From: Streptomyces sp. NWU339 | GTDB taxonomy: Bacteria > Actinomycetota > Actinomycetes > Streptomycetales > Streptomycetaceae | NCBI RefSeq assembly: GCF_003143855.1 | Contig: NZ_QFRK01000071.1 | Span: forward strand, 1 to 35,390 | Direction of reading: 5' to 3' | DNA length: 35,390 bases | Shown: piece by piece, positions 24,445 through 32,711 of the stretch | Position numbering within the stretch: position 1 is the first letter of the stretch | How the letters are laid out: each line of letters opens with the position of its first letter | Position numbers and translations under genes: made by a program | The notes under the pieces: generated by a model | Told to the model about the DNA's origin: nothing | Seen by the model: the letters and a program-made list of their open reading frames with translations, nothing else | The model's database searches: none

Positions 24445-24501
24445 TGCGCGAGCCGCGTCCTTCGGCACCCCGACGGGGTGCCGAAGGACGCGGCTCGCGC
24501 A
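24445..24501. terminator. Bidirectional terminator: perfect 27-bp stem with 3-base loop
   Basis: Arms 24445-24471 and 24475-24501 are perfectly complementary over 27 bp around the loop GAC. The arm starts TGCGCGAGCCGCGTCCTTCG. It is placed between the convergent symporter operon and purB. There is no T-tract, as is usual for strong Streptomyces terminators. It would act in both directions. Confidence 0.9.
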
Positions 24502-24531
24502 TTCCGGGCCCTCAGTCCTGGGCCGGGCGGG

Positions 24532-25974
24532 TCAGAGGATCGCCCCCGGGGCGTAACCGGCGGCCTCCGGGTGCTGCTTGACGATGTCGTCGACACGGCC
24601 GACGACGGCGGCGACCTGGGCACTCGCGGCGCCCGTGAAGGACAGCTTGTCCGCCATCAGCGCGTCGAGTTCGGACCGGCCGAGCGGGAGGCGCTCGTCG
24701 GCCGCGAGCTTGTCCAGCAGGTCGTTGCGCTCGGCGCCCTGCTCACGCATCGCGAGGGCCGTCGCCACGGCGTTCTCCTTGATCGCCTCGTGCGCGACCT
24801 CACGGCCGACACCCGCGCGCACCGCACCCATCAGCACCTTGGTGGTGGCCAGGAACGGCAGGTAGCGGTCCAGCTCCCGGGCGACGACCGCCGGGAACGC
24901 ACCGAACTCGTCGAGCACCGTCAGGAACGTCTCCAGCAGACCGTCGAGCGCGAAGAACGCGTCGGGGAGCGCCACCCGGCGCACCACCGAGCAGGACACG
25001 TCGCCCTCGTTCCACTGGTCTCCCGCCAGCTCCCCGGTCATCGAGGCGTAGCCGCGCAGGATCACCATCAGGCCGTTGACGCGCTCGCAGGAGCGGGTGT
25101 TCATCTTGTGCGGCATGGCGGACGAACCGACCTGGCCCGGCTTGAACCCCTCGGTGACCAGCTCGTGCCCGGCCATCAGCCGGATCGTCTTCGCCAGTGA
25201 CGACGGCGCCGCCGCCAGCTGCACCAGCGCGGTCACCACCTCGTAGTCCAGCGACCGCGGGTAGACCTGGCCGACCGAGGTGAACGCCTCCGCGAAACCC
25301 AGGTGACCGGCGGTCCGCCGCTCCAGCTCCTCGAGCTTCGCCGCGTCGCCGCCCAGCAGGTCCAGCATGTCCTGTGCCGTACCGACAGGGCCCTTGATGC
25401 CCCGCAGCGGGTAACGGCCCAGCAGCTCCTCCAGCCGGTCGTACGCGACGAGGAGCTCGTCGGCGGCGGTGGCGAACCGCTTGCCGAGGGTGGTGGCCTG
25501 CGCCGCCACGTTGTGCGAGCGGCCGGCCATGACCAGCTCGCTGTACTCACCGGCCAGCCTGCCGAGCCGGGCCAGCACCGCCACCGTACGGTCGCGCATC
25601 AGCTCCAGCGAGAGCCGGATCTGCAACTGCTCGACGTTCTCGGTCAGGTCGCGGGAGGTCATCCCCTTGTGCACGTGCTCGTGCCCGGCGAGGTCGTTGA
25701 ACTCCTCGATCCGTGCCTTCACGTCATGCCGGGTGACCTTCTCGCGCTCGGCGACGGAGTCCAGGTCGACCTGGTCGAGGACACGCTCGTAGTCGGCGAT
25801 CGCCGCGTCCGGCACCTCGATGCCGAGGTCCTTCTGGGCCCGCAGCACGGCGAGCCAGAGCTGCCGCTCCAGCCTCACCTTCTGCTCGGGCGACCAGAGC
25901 GTGGCGAGCTCGGCGGAGGCATAACGTCCGGCGAGAACGTTCGGGATACGGGGCTTGGCGGGCGCAGCAGTCAC
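24532..25974 (-). CDS. purB: Adenylosuccinate lyase
   Basis: A 480-residue member of the fumarase/aspartase superfamily. It carries out two steps of purine synthesis: SAICAR to AICAR and adenylosuccinate to AMP, releasing fumarate each time. The superfamily signature GSSAMPHKMN is present, along with KGMTSRDLTENVE and the catalytic histidine region MAGRSHNVAAQATTLGKRF. The GTG at 25974 gives VTAAPAKPRIPNVLAGRYAS, the usual start in streptomycetes. Longer frames to 26049 have no family match. It is monocistronic, with a strong bidirectional hairpin 31 bp beyond the stop. Confidence 0.97.
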   Translation of the reverse strand: MTAAPAKPRIPNVLAGRYASAELATLWSPEQKVRLERQLWLAVLRAQKDLGIEVPDAAIADYERVLDQVDLDSVAEREKVTRHDVKARIEEFNDLAGHEHVHKGMTSRDLTENVEQLQIRLSLELMRDRTVAVLARLGRLAGEYSELVMAGRSHNVAAQATTLGKRFATAADELLVAYDRLEELLGRYPLRGIKGPVGTAQDMLDLLGGDAAKLEELERRTAGHLGFAEAFTSVGQVYPRSLDYEVVTALVQLAAAPSSLAKTIRLMAGHELVTEGFKPGQVGSSAMPHKMNTRSCERVNGLMVILRGYASMTGELAGDQWNEGDVSCSVVRRVALPDAFFALDGLLETFLTVLDEFGAFPAVVARELDRYLPFLATTKVLMGAVRAGVGREVAHEAIKENAVATALAMREQGAERNDLLDKLAADERLPLGRSELDALMADKLSFTGAASAQVAAVVGRVDDIVKQHPEAAGYAPGAIL

Positions 25975-26118
25975 GTGTACGGAGTCTACTGGCGATTCGT
26001 GCAGGCCAGCGCCATGGGGTGATTCGGAGGAAGCTACGAGGCGAACCACGGGGAACGGTGAGCACCCCCGATACCCCCCCGATGCCCCGCCGCCCTCAGC
26101 CCTTCGGCGCCCTCGGTG

Positions 26119-26895
26119 TCACCGGCCGGAGTACGGCAGCAGTTCGGGGCGCTTCGGCGGCAGGCCGTCGCCCGAGGAGCGGCCGGTGAGGCGGCGGCCG
26201 ATCCACGGGAGCAGGTGCTGCCGTGCGAACCGGGCGTCCGCCACCCGGCGCGCCGGCCAGCTCGGCGGCAGCGTGGCCTCCGGGGGCAGCTGCCACTCGG
26301 GGTCCTCGGGCGGATACCCCAGCGTCTGCCACACCGCCTCGGCGACCCGGCGGTGCCCGTCGGCGGTCAGGTGCAGCCGGTCCACGTCCCACAGCCGCGG
26401 ATCGCCGAGCGAGGGCGCCCCGTACAGGTCGACGACCAGGGCGCCGTGCCGTTCGGCGAGCTCGTCGACGCAGGCGAACAGCGCCTCCATGCGGGGCCGG
26501 AAACGCTCCTGCACGGGCCCCTGGCGGGCCGGGCTGCGCATCAGTACCAGCTGCCCGCAGTGCGGGGCCAGCCGCTCCACCGCCTCGGTCAGCAGATCCC
26601 GTACCAGGCCCATGTCGCACTTGGGCCGCAAGGTGTCGTTGAGCCCGCCGACCAGGGTGACCACGTCGGCCCGCATGGCCGCCGCGGTGTCCACCTGTTC
26701 CTCGACGATCTGCCGGATCAGCTTGCCGCGCACCGCGAGGTTGGCGTACCGGAACCCGGGGGTGACGGCCGCCATCCGCGCGGCGAGGACATCGGCCCAG
26801 CCCCGGTACGTGCCGTCGGGCAGCAGGTCCGACATGCCCTCGGTGAAGGAGTCGCCGACCGCGACCAGGCTGGTGTGAGTGGGGTTCGTCTGCAT
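26119..26895 (-). CDS. SGNH/GDSL-type esterase
   Basis: A 258-residue hydrolase of the SGNH family. Block I is VAVGDSFTEGM (Ser16), the block II glycine region is AVRGK, block III is VGGLNDT and block V has the Asp/His pair DVDRLHLT. No signal peptide is present, so it is probably intracellular. The substrate is unknown; relatives are acyl esterases and thioesterases. No strong Shine-Dalgarno is seen, but TATCAT lies about ten bases ahead of the ATG and may be the -10 of a near-leaderless transcript. It lies 144 bp upstream of purB on the same strand. Confidence 0.9.
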   Translation of the reverse strand: MQTNPTHTSLVAVGDSFTEGMSDLLPDGTYRGWADVLAARMAAVTPGFRYANLAVRGKLIRQIVEEQVDTAAAMRADVVTLVGGLNDTLRPKCDMGLVRDLLTEAVERLAPHCGQLVLMRSPARQGPVQERFRPRMEALFACVDELAERHGALVVDLYGAPSLGDPRLWDVDRLHLTADGHRRVAEAVWQTLGYPPEDPEWQLPPEATLPPSWPARRVADARFARQHLLPWIGRRLTGRSSGDGLPPKRPELLPYSGR

Positions 26896-26994
26896 GGCGA
26901 CAGAGATGATATCCCGTGCACATACCCGCCGGTCGGTCGGCGTCCCGTCCCGTTCCGCACGGTCCGTCGGGACGGTCCGCCCGGCTCCTCCCGC

Positions 26995-28008
26995 TCAGGC
27001 CCGCTGCCCGAACAGCTCCTGCAGTACGTCCTCCATCGTCACCAGCCCGGCCAGCCGCCCGTCCGCCCCGAGGACGGCCGCCAGATGCGTACGACTGCCC
27101 CGCATGGCGGTGAGGACGTCGTCCATCGTCGTGTTCTCCCGCACCCGGGCGATGGGGCGCATGTCCCGCAGCAGGAACGGCATGTCGCGCGGTGAGGCGT
27201 CCAGGGCGTCCTTCACGTGCAGGTAGCCGACGATCCGCCGCCCCTCGTCCACCACCGGGAAACGGGAGTACCCGGACTGCGCCGACAGCTCCTCCAGCCC
27301 CTCCGGGGTGACGCCCACGCGTGCGTAGACCACGCTCTCCAGCGGCAGCGCCACGTCCCGCACCGGCCGGCGGCCCAGCTCCAGCGCGTCGTTCAGACGC
27401 TCCTGCGCACGGTCGTCGATCAGGCCCGCCTCGCCGGAGTCCTTCACCATCTGCGCCAGCTCCGCGTCGGAGAAGGACGCCACGACCTCGCCGCGCACCT
27501 CGACCCGCAGCAGCCTCAGCAGCGTGTTGGCGAAGGCGTTGATCGTGAAGATCACCGGGCGCAGCCCCCGGGACAGTGCCACCAGCGGCGGGCCCAGCAC
27601 CAGCGCACTGCGCACGGGCTCCGCGAGCGCGATGTTCTTCGGCACCATCTCGCCGAGCAGCATGTGCAGATACGTCGCGAGCGCCAGAGCGATCACGAAG
27701 GACACCGCGTGGCCCGCGCCCGGGGGCATGCCCACCGCGTGGAACACCGGCTCCAGCAGATGTGCGATGGCGGGCTCGGCGACCACGCCGAGGACCAGGG
27801 TGCACAGCGTGATGCCGAGCTGTGCCGCCGCCATCAGCGCGGACACGTGCTCGAGGCCCCACAGCACGCTCCTGGCGCGCCGCTCGCCCTGTTCGGCGTA
27901 CGGCTCGATCTGGCTGCGGCGCACCGAGATCAGCGCGAACTCGGCGCCCACGAAGAAGGCGTTGACGACCAGCGTCGCCAGACCGATCAGCAGCTGTACG
28001 ACCGTCAT
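26995..28008 (-). CDS. CNNM/CBS-domain membrane protein (hemolysin family), second gene
   Basis: A 337-residue protein with an N-terminal DUF21 (CNNM) membrane domain of about 200 residues (LATLVVNAFFVGAEFALISV, AAAQLGITLCTLVLGVVAEP, LLGEMVPKNIAL) followed by a pair of CBS domains (PVRDVALPLESVVYARVGV, then GYSRFPVVDEGRRIVGYLHV, then HLAAVLGADGRLAGLVTMED). It lacks the CorC/HlyC C-terminal domain of its neighbour. Relatives export Mg2+ or Co2+ or sense Mg-ATP; the name hemolysin is historical. Its ATG overlaps the stop of the preceding gene as ATGA, so the pair is translationally coupled and may form a heterodimer. Confidence 0.92.
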   Translation of the reverse strand: MTVVQLLIGLATLVVNAFFVGAEFALISVRRSQIEPYAEQGERRARSVLWGLEHVSALMAAAQLGITLCTLVLGVVAEPAIAHLLEPVFHAVGMPPGAGHAVSFVIALALATYLHMLLGEMVPKNIALAEPVRSALVLGPPLVALSRGLRPVIFTINAFANTLLRLLRVEVRGEVVASFSDAELAQMVKDSGEAGLIDDRAQERLNDALELGRRPVRDVALPLESVVYARVGVTPEGLEELSAQSGYSRFPVVDEGRRIVGYLHVKDALDASPRDMPFLLRDMRPIARVRENTTMDDVLTAMRGSRTHLAAVLGADGRLAGLVTMEDVLQELFGQRA

Positions 28009-29429
28009 CGCCGTGCCCCCTTCTCGCGCGCCTCGCCGTTCGTCCTGCCGTCCGGCTTGCTGCTGGTCTTCTCGCCGTCCTCGGCGTCCTCGGCGTCCGC
28101 CCTCCCGTCCGGCGGGCGCGGGCCGACGAGTGGCGCGTGCAGCAGGACGCGCGCCGCGCGGCGGCCGCTCGCGTCCAGGACCTCCATCCGCCAGCCGACG
28201 ACCTCGAGGGTGTCGCCGACGGCGGGGATCCGGCCCAGCTCGGTGGCCACCAGCCCGGCCAGGGTTTCGTACGGGCCGTCCGGCGCGCGCAGGCCGACCC
28301 GCGCGAGCTGGTCCACGCGCGCGGAGCCGTCGGCCGAGAACAGGGCGTGGCCCTCCTCGTCCGTACCGGTCCGGGCCAGGTCGGGCGTCTCGTGCGGATC
28401 GTGCTCGTCGCGGACCTCGCCGACGACCTCCTCGACGATGTCCTCCAGCGTGGCCACGCCCGCCGTACCGCCGTACTCGTCGATCACCACGGCCATGGTG
28501 CGCCCCTCGGAGAGCCGGTCCAGCAGCCGGTCGACGGTGAGCGACTCCGGGACCAGCAGCGGTTCGCGCATCATCTCCGACACGGGGACCCGGGCCCGGC
28601 GCTCGGCCGGCACCGTCAGCACGTCCTTGATGTGCGCGGTCCCGACCACCGAGTCGAGGGTGCCGCGGTACACCGGGAACCGGGACAGCCCGGTCGCCCG
28701 GGTCGCGTTCGCCACGTCCTCGCAGGTCGCCTGGACCTCCAGCGCGACGACCTGCACGCGGGGGGTCATCACGTTCTCCGCGCTGAGGTCGGCGAGGTTC
28801 AGGGTGCGGACGAACAGCTCCGCGGTGTCGGCCTCCAGAGCACCCTGCTTGGCGGAGTGCCGGGCGAGAGCCACCAGCTCCTGGGGACCGCGCGCGGACG
28901 CCAGCTCCTCGGCGGGTTCCACACCGAAGCGGCGCACGATGCGGTTGGCCGTGTTGTTGAGGTGCGTGATGAAGGGGCGGAAGGCGGCGCTGAACCAGCG
29001 CTGTGCGTTGCCCACGTTCTTGGCGACGGCCAGCGGCGAGGAGATCGCCCAGTTCTTGGGCACCAGTTCGCCGACCACCATCAGGAAGACGGTCGACAGA
29101 GCCGTGCCGATCACCAGTGCCAGGGAACTCGCCACCGAGGCGGAGACACCGATGTCCCTCAGGGGGCCGGAGATCAGTGCGGCGATCGACGGTTCGGAGA
29201 GCATGCCGACCACCAGGTTGGTGACCGTGATGCCGAGCTGCGCCCCGGAGAGCTGGAAGGTCAGGTTCCGTACGGCCTTGAGCGCGCCGACGGCGCCCCG
29301 CTCGCCGCGTTCGACCGCCCGCTCCAGCTCCGCCCGCTCGACCGTGGTGAGGGAGAACTCGGCCGCGACGAACGCGCCGCAGGCGAGGGAGAGCAGGATC
29401 GCGACCAGGAGAAGGAGCACTTCTGTCAT
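28005..29429 (-). CDS. CNNM/CBS/CorC-domain membrane protein (hemolysin family), first gene
   Basis: A 474-residue paralogue of the next gene. It has the DUF21 domain (LACGAFVAAEFSLTTVERAE, LSGAQLGITVTNLVVGMLSE, VVGELVPKNWAI), a CBS pair (AENVMTPRVQVVALEVQATC, then GLSRFPVYRGTLDSVVGTAH, then MAVVIDEYGGTAGVATLEDI), and the CorC/HlyC domain, with the hallmark IDEYGGTAGVATLEDIVEE. A charged tail of about 40 residues ends the protein. It probably exports divalent cations. The ATG at 29429 has GGAG upstream (AGGAGCACTTCTGTC on the opposite reading is AGAAGTGCTCC). It leads a two-gene operon with the shorter paralogue. Confidence 0.92.
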   Translation of the reverse strand: MTEVLLLLVAILLSLACGAFVAAEFSLTTVERAELERAVERGERGAVGALKAVRNLTFQLSGAQLGITVTNLVVGMLSEPSIAALISGPLRDIGVSASVASSLALVIGTALSTVFLMVVGELVPKNWAISSPLAVAKNVGNAQRWFSAAFRPFITHLNNTANRIVRRFGVEPAEELASARGPQELVALARHSAKQGALEADTAELFVRTLNLADLSAENVMTPRVQVVALEVQATCEDVANATRATGLSRFPVYRGTLDSVVGTAHIKDVLTVPAERRARVPVSEMMREPLLVPESLTVDRLLDRLSEGRTMAVVIDEYGGTAGVATLEDIVEEVVGEVRDEHDPHETPDLARTGTDEEGHALFSADGSARVDQLARVGLRAPDGPYETLAGLVATELGRIPAVGDTLEVVGWRMEVLDASGRRAARVLLHAPLVGPRPPDGRADAEDAEDGEKTSSKPDGRTNGEAREKGARR

Positions 29430-29473
29430 CGGGCCGCCCCCGTCCTGTGGCCGGGCGGGAAGTGAACCACCGC

Positions 29474-29517
29474 GCGACGTCGCGTACGGCTCTGTCGGGG
29501 ACCGCGATGTCGCGTAC
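29474..29517. repeat. 14-bp direct repeats upstream of the CNNM operon
   Basis: GCGACGTCGCGTAC (29474-29487) and GCGATGTCGCGTAC (29504-29517) differ at one base and are spaced 30 bp apart. They lie 45-88 bp upstream of the first CNNM gene. Each contains the near-palindrome GCGA-YGTCGC. They could be tandem regulator sites. Confidence 0.5.
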
Positions 29518-29571
29518 TACTGGGAGGCTCGCCCATGGGCGGACGCACACAACCTTTCATGGATGACCGAG

Positions 29572-29595
29572 TGACCCTCCTAGCGTAAAGGGTCA
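29572..29595. other. 7-bp inverted repeat downstream of the GNAT remnant
   Basis: TGACCCT (29572-29578) and AGGGTCA (29589-29595) are complementary around ten bases. It lies between the broken GNAT copy and the CNNM promoter. It could be a weak terminator or an operator; there is no further evidence. Confidence 0.3.
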
Positions 29596-29631
29596 GCAAA
29601 GGTGTCCCGCGGGGTCACCCGACGTCCGCCG

Positions 29632-29893
29632 TCACGCCGGCCCCTGCCTCCGGCCGTCCTCCCGGAGAGGTTTGCCCCGGCACCGCCGGTGTTCCTCCGG
29701 TGCGTGTCCGGCGGCGTCCCACGCGCGGTGGGCGGTCTCGTCGCGCCGCAGCACCACCGCGTCCGCGCGGCGCCCGCCGAGCCGCGTGATCCGTTCCTCG
29801 GCGGCGGCCGGCAGCGCGGACCCGATGCCCTGCCCGCGGTGGTCCGGGTGCACCGCGATCCGGTACGGATGGCAGCTCCGGCCGTCGGATCCT
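29632..29893 (-). pseudogene. Truncated GNAT acetyltransferase copy
   Basis: The frame reads DGRSCHPYRIAVHPDHRGQG, then a long stretch including RITRLGGRRADAVVL and AWDAAGHAPEEHRR, up to a stop at 29632-29634. It matches the C-terminal half of the intact GNAT just upstream (DGWRCSAYRLAVHPDHRRQG; RFATLGGRRVDAMVL). The N-terminal half and start are absent: an in-frame stop precedes about 29895. The intact gene ends 37 bp away. This is a tandem duplicate that has lost its front half. Confidence 0.8.
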
Positions 29894-29929
29894 GGCTGCT
29901 CACAAACGTCCGTGGAGTCCTGCCCGTGC

Positions 29930-30349
29930 TTACAGCGGCTTGACCCAGCGTCGCCAGTGGTCCTCGCGGTGGTAGCCGGCCGCGGCCCAGGTGTGGTGGG
30001 CCTGTTCGTTGGCTTCCAGGACCATGGCGTCGACGCGTCGCCCGCCGAGGGTGGCGAAGCGTTGTTCGGCGGCTTCCAGCAGGGCGGTGGCGATGCCCTG
30101 CCGGCGGTGGTCGGGGTGTACGGCCAGCCGGTAGGCGGAGCAGCGCCATCCGTCGAAGCCGGCTATCACGGTTCCCGTGAGGACGCCGTCGCGCTCGGCG
30201 AGGAGCAGGGCTTCGGGGTCTCGTGTGATGAGTCGGGCCACTCCGTCGTGGTCGTCGCTGATGCTCGTTCCTTCCGCGGCGTCGCGCCAGAACCGCAGCA
30301 CGGTGTCGATGTCCGGGAGGGTGGCGGGGCGGATGTGAAGATCGCTCAT
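29930..30349 (-). CDS. GNAT-family N-acetyltransferase
   Basis: A 139-residue single-domain acetyltransferase. Motif A, the acetyl-CoA binding loop, is LAVHPDHRRQGIATALLEAA; motif B follows with VDAMVLEANEQAHHTWAAAGY and ends RRWVKPL. The start MSDLHIRPATLPDIDTVL at 30349 is the usual GNAT N-terminus. A longer frame to 30538 crosses a response-regulator fragment on the other strand and is unlikely. The acceptor is unknown. A decayed tandem copy lies just downstream. Confidence 0.9.
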   Translation of the reverse strand: MSDLHIRPATLPDIDTVLRFWRDAAEGTSISDDHDGVARLITRDPEALLLAERDGVLTGTVIAGFDGWRCSAYRLAVHPDHRRQGIATALLEAAEQRFATLGGRRVDAMVLEANEQAHHTWAAAGYHREDHWRRWVKPL

Positions 30350-30463
30350 GGGGTGAGCCAAGCAGTGCGCTTGCCTGTCTGGCGAACGGTTTTCGCTGCC
30401 GGGGAATCGAGTGGGGGGCGAGCTGGGTCCCAGGGTTTCCGCGAGCCGCGAGCCGCGGGCCCG

Positions 30464-30580
30464 CCGGACGAGTACGTCATCGGTGCTCTCGACACCGGAG
30501 CCAGTGGCTTCCCGATCAAGAACGCCAACCCGCGACAACTGCTCGACGGTATCTGCGGTGGCGGTGCCGGGCAGGCTGTT
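30464..30580 (+). pseudogene. Response-regulator receiver fragment
   Basis: The plus-strand frame reads PDEYVIGALDTGASGFPIKN then ANPRQLLDGICGGGAGQAV. This is the end of a NarL-type receiver domain (compare DEYVYEALRAGADGFLLKRA and DEYVFDALRAGAAGFLVKDI in the two intact regulators of this window). The first 80 residues, including the phospho-acceptor Asp, and the LuxR DNA-binding domain are missing; the frame runs on to a TGA at 30650 without homology. It is on the strand opposite to the intact regulator at 30698-31360, so it is a remnant of another regulator and not an overrun of that gene. Confidence 0.75.
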
Positions 30581-30697
30581 CGCTCAACGCTCACCCGCAG
30601 ACCCAGGGTGGCTGCAGGAGCCGAGCGAGGCTTGTTGTTCGCCGGTTCCTGACCGACGGCCACGCCGGAGCAGGCCGGCGGCAGCGGCCCGTGGGTG

Positions 30698-31360
30698 TCA
30701 GGAGTTGCGTGGGGCGACCAGTCCGGATTCGTAGGCGAGGACCACGAGCTGGGCGCGGTCACGGGCGTGGAGCTTGGCCATGGCCCGGTTGATGTGGGTT
30801 TTCACGGTCATCGGACTGATCACCATGCGGTCGGCGATCTGGTCGTTGGACAGGCCCCGCGCGACGAGGGCGACGGCCTCGCGTTCGCGGCTGGTCAGCC
30901 CTTCCAGCCCTGTCTCGACACCGGCGTTGAGCGGCTGGGAGACGTACCTGTCGATCAGCTTGCGGGTGATCGAGGGTGCGAGCAGGGCATCGCCGCGTGC
31001 GGCCACGCGGACGGCGTGCAGGAGGTCGTCCGGGACGATGTCCTTGACGAGGAATCCGGCGGCGCCGGCGCGCAGCGCGTCGAAGACGTACTCGTCCAGG
31101 CCGTAGTTGGTCAGGATGACGACATGCACCTGGGCCAGGGCCGGGTCCGCGGCGATGCGCCGTGTCGCCTCGATACCGTCGACGACGGGCATCTGGATGT
31201 CGACGAGCGCGACGTCGGGCAGGTGTTCCCTGGCGAGCTCCAGGCCCTCCTTGCCGTCGGCGGCCTCGGCCACCACCTCGATGTCGTCCTCGAGGTCGAG
31301 GAGGGCGCGGAATCCGCTGCGGATGAGTGGCTGGTCGTCGACCAGCAGGATGCGGATCAT
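30698..31360 (-). CDS. NarL/LuxR-type response regulator
   Basis: A 220-residue regulator. The receiver domain has DD at 8-9, phospho-acceptor Asp54 (VALVDIQMP), the switch Thr in ILTNYG and Lys in FLVKDIVP. The LuxR domain reads LTSREREAVALVARGLSNDQ then IADRMVISPMTVKTHI. The start overlaps the kinase stop (ATGA), so the two are translated together. Across the kinase, 32485-32711 is the divergent promoter region of the DUF6223-like/MMPL pair, the probable target. Confidence 0.95.
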   Translation of the reverse strand: MIRILLVDDQPLIRSGFRALLDLEDDIEVVAEAADGKEGLELAREHLPDVALVDIQMPVVDGIEATRRIAADPALAQVHVVILTNYGLDEYVFDALRAGAAGFLVKDIVPDDLLHAVRVAARGDALLAPSITRKLIDRYVSQPLNAGVETGLEGLTSREREAVALVARGLSNDQIADRMVISPMTVKTHINRAMAKLHARDRAQLVVLAYESGLVAPRNS

Positions 31361-32484
31361 GACGTCCGGTCCACGGGGAGCTCGGCCTGGACGGTGAAGC
31401 CTCCCTCGTCGCGCGGTTCGGCGCGCAGCAGGCCGCCGAGGGCGGTGACGCGTTCACGCATGCCGAGCAGCCCGACGCCGGGCACCGGGGCGGTGCCCGG
31501 CGTGGCCTTGCCGTCGTCGTCGATGCGTAGCGCGAGGGAGCCGGGCCGGTAGTCGATCCGGACCGACGCCGTGGCGGCGGCGGCGTGCCGGACGATGTTG
31601 GTCAGCGACTCCTGAACGATCCGGTAGGCGGTCCGGCCCACCGCGACCGGGACGTCGTGCCGCTGCCCTTCGATCGTCAGCGTCGCCTTCAGACCGGTCC
31701 CGCCGGCCCGCTCCACCAACTCCGGTATGTGGCCGAGCCCTCGCGGCGGGGTCGTGTCGTCGTCGCGCAGTACCGACAAGGTCGCGCGCAGTTCACGGCT
31801 CGCCTCACGTCCGGCCTCCTGGATGGCCAGCAGGGCCTCCGGCACCTTCTCACCGCGTCTTCGGGCCACGTGGACGGCGACCTCGGACTGCACCTTGATG
31901 ACCGAGATCTGGTGGGTGAGCGCATCGTGCAGTTCCCGCGCGATGTGCAGCCGCTCCTCGTCGGCGCGGCGCCGCGCGGTCTCCTCCCGGGTGCGCTCGG
32001 CCTCGTCCGCCCGCTGCTCGGCCTGCCGCAGCGCCTCCCCCGCGGCAAAGGCGGCGATGAGCCAGGCGATCTCCAGGGTGCCGCGGGCCTGCACCAACGC
32101 CTTGCCCACGGGCCCGTCGTGGACGGCCAGTGCCGTGAGCTGGAGAGCCACCAGCAGGGTCACGGACGCCGTCACCGCGAGGGCGCGGTGCCCGGCCCGC
32201 ACCGCGCCGTACACCGCGACCAGGTACGCGACGGCAAGCACGTCGAACCCGGCCGCCTGGTAACCGACCGCGCACAGCCCGGTGACGGCCAGGACGACAA
32301 CCGGAGTCCGGCGGCGCGCGGCCAGCGCCAGGCCGCCGCCCGCCAGCAGCGCGTGGCCGAGCAGGTCGGGTCCCGTGCCAGGGTGCGCCCCGGACCATCC
32401 GGTGCCCAGCATCAACGCCGCCACGCCCACGGCGATCACCCAGTCCCCGACACCGGCCGGGAGACCGAACCGTCGTCTGCCCAT
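31357..32484 (-). CDS. Sensor histidine kinase (HisKA_3 type)
   Basis: A 375-residue membrane kinase. The first 155 residues contain about five hydrophobic segments (WVIAVGVAALMLGTG, LLGHALLAGGGLALAA, VVVLAVTGLCAVGYQAAGF, ALAVTASVTLLVALQLTALA, TLEIAWLIAAFAAGEAL). A short coiled region leads to the phospho-acceptor His in IARELHDALTHQISVIKVQS. The HATPase N-box is IVQESLTNIVRHA and the G-box is GVGLLGMRERVTALGGLL. The ATG at 32484 is the first residue of the hydrophobic region. It is paired with the response regulator by a four-base overlap. The target is probably the divergent membrane-protein operon. Confidence 0.93.
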   Translation of the reverse strand: MGRRRFGLPAGVGDWVIAVGVAALMLGTGWSGAHPGTGPDLLGHALLAGGGLALAARRRTPVVVLAVTGLCAVGYQAAGFDVLAVAYLVAVYGAVRAGHRALAVTASVTLLVALQLTALAVHDGPVGKALVQARGTLEIAWLIAAFAAGEALRQAEQRADEAERTREETARRRADEERLHIARELHDALTHQISVIKVQSEVAVHVARRRGEKVPEALLAIQEAGREASRELRATLSVLRDDDTTPPRGLGHIPELVERAGGTGLKATLTIEGQRHDVPVAVGRTAYRIVQESLTNIVRHAAAATASVRIDYRPGSLALRIDDDGKATPGTAPVPGVGLLGMRERVTALGGLLRAEPRDEGGFTVQAELPVDRTS

Positions 32485-32520
32485 GGGCGCACCCTAGCCG
32501 GATGCCTGCGCGGGCGAGTC

Positions 32521-32559
32521 CCGCTCGCGGACGAGCGGCCCTCTACCGCGCCCGCGGTA
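32521..32559. promoter_or_regulatory. Two palindromes in the TCS/MMPL divergent region
   Basis: CCGCTCG-CGGA-CGAGCGG (32521-32538) is a perfect 7-4-7 inverted repeat. TACCGC-GCCC-GCGGTA (32544-32559) is a perfect 6-4-6 repeat. A further CCGCGGTA half-site lies at 32581-32588. All are within 105 bp of the kinase start, in the 227-bp gap shared with the divergent operon. They are candidate sites for the response regulator. Confidence 0.5.
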
Positions 32560-32711
32560 CCTGCGCGGCTCCTGCAGCGTCCGCGGTAGCCGGGTGCGCC
32601 ATCGGCGGCAGCGCAAAGTGAGTCCGTCCGCGGGACGACCGGCGGTGGGTCGGGCGGACAGGATCGAGCGACGTCCAGCAGCAGGAGTCGTACGAGGAGA
32701 AGGAGCACCTC

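Noticed and set aside
22983..24623. Minus-strand 546-codon frame across the symporter and terminator
   Set aside because: His/Asp/Arg-rich shadow that reads through the 27-bp terminator hairpin into purB.
27217..29574. Plus-strand 785-codon frame across the CNNM genes
   Set aside because: Antisense shadow; both CNNM genes show full domain motifs on the minus strand.
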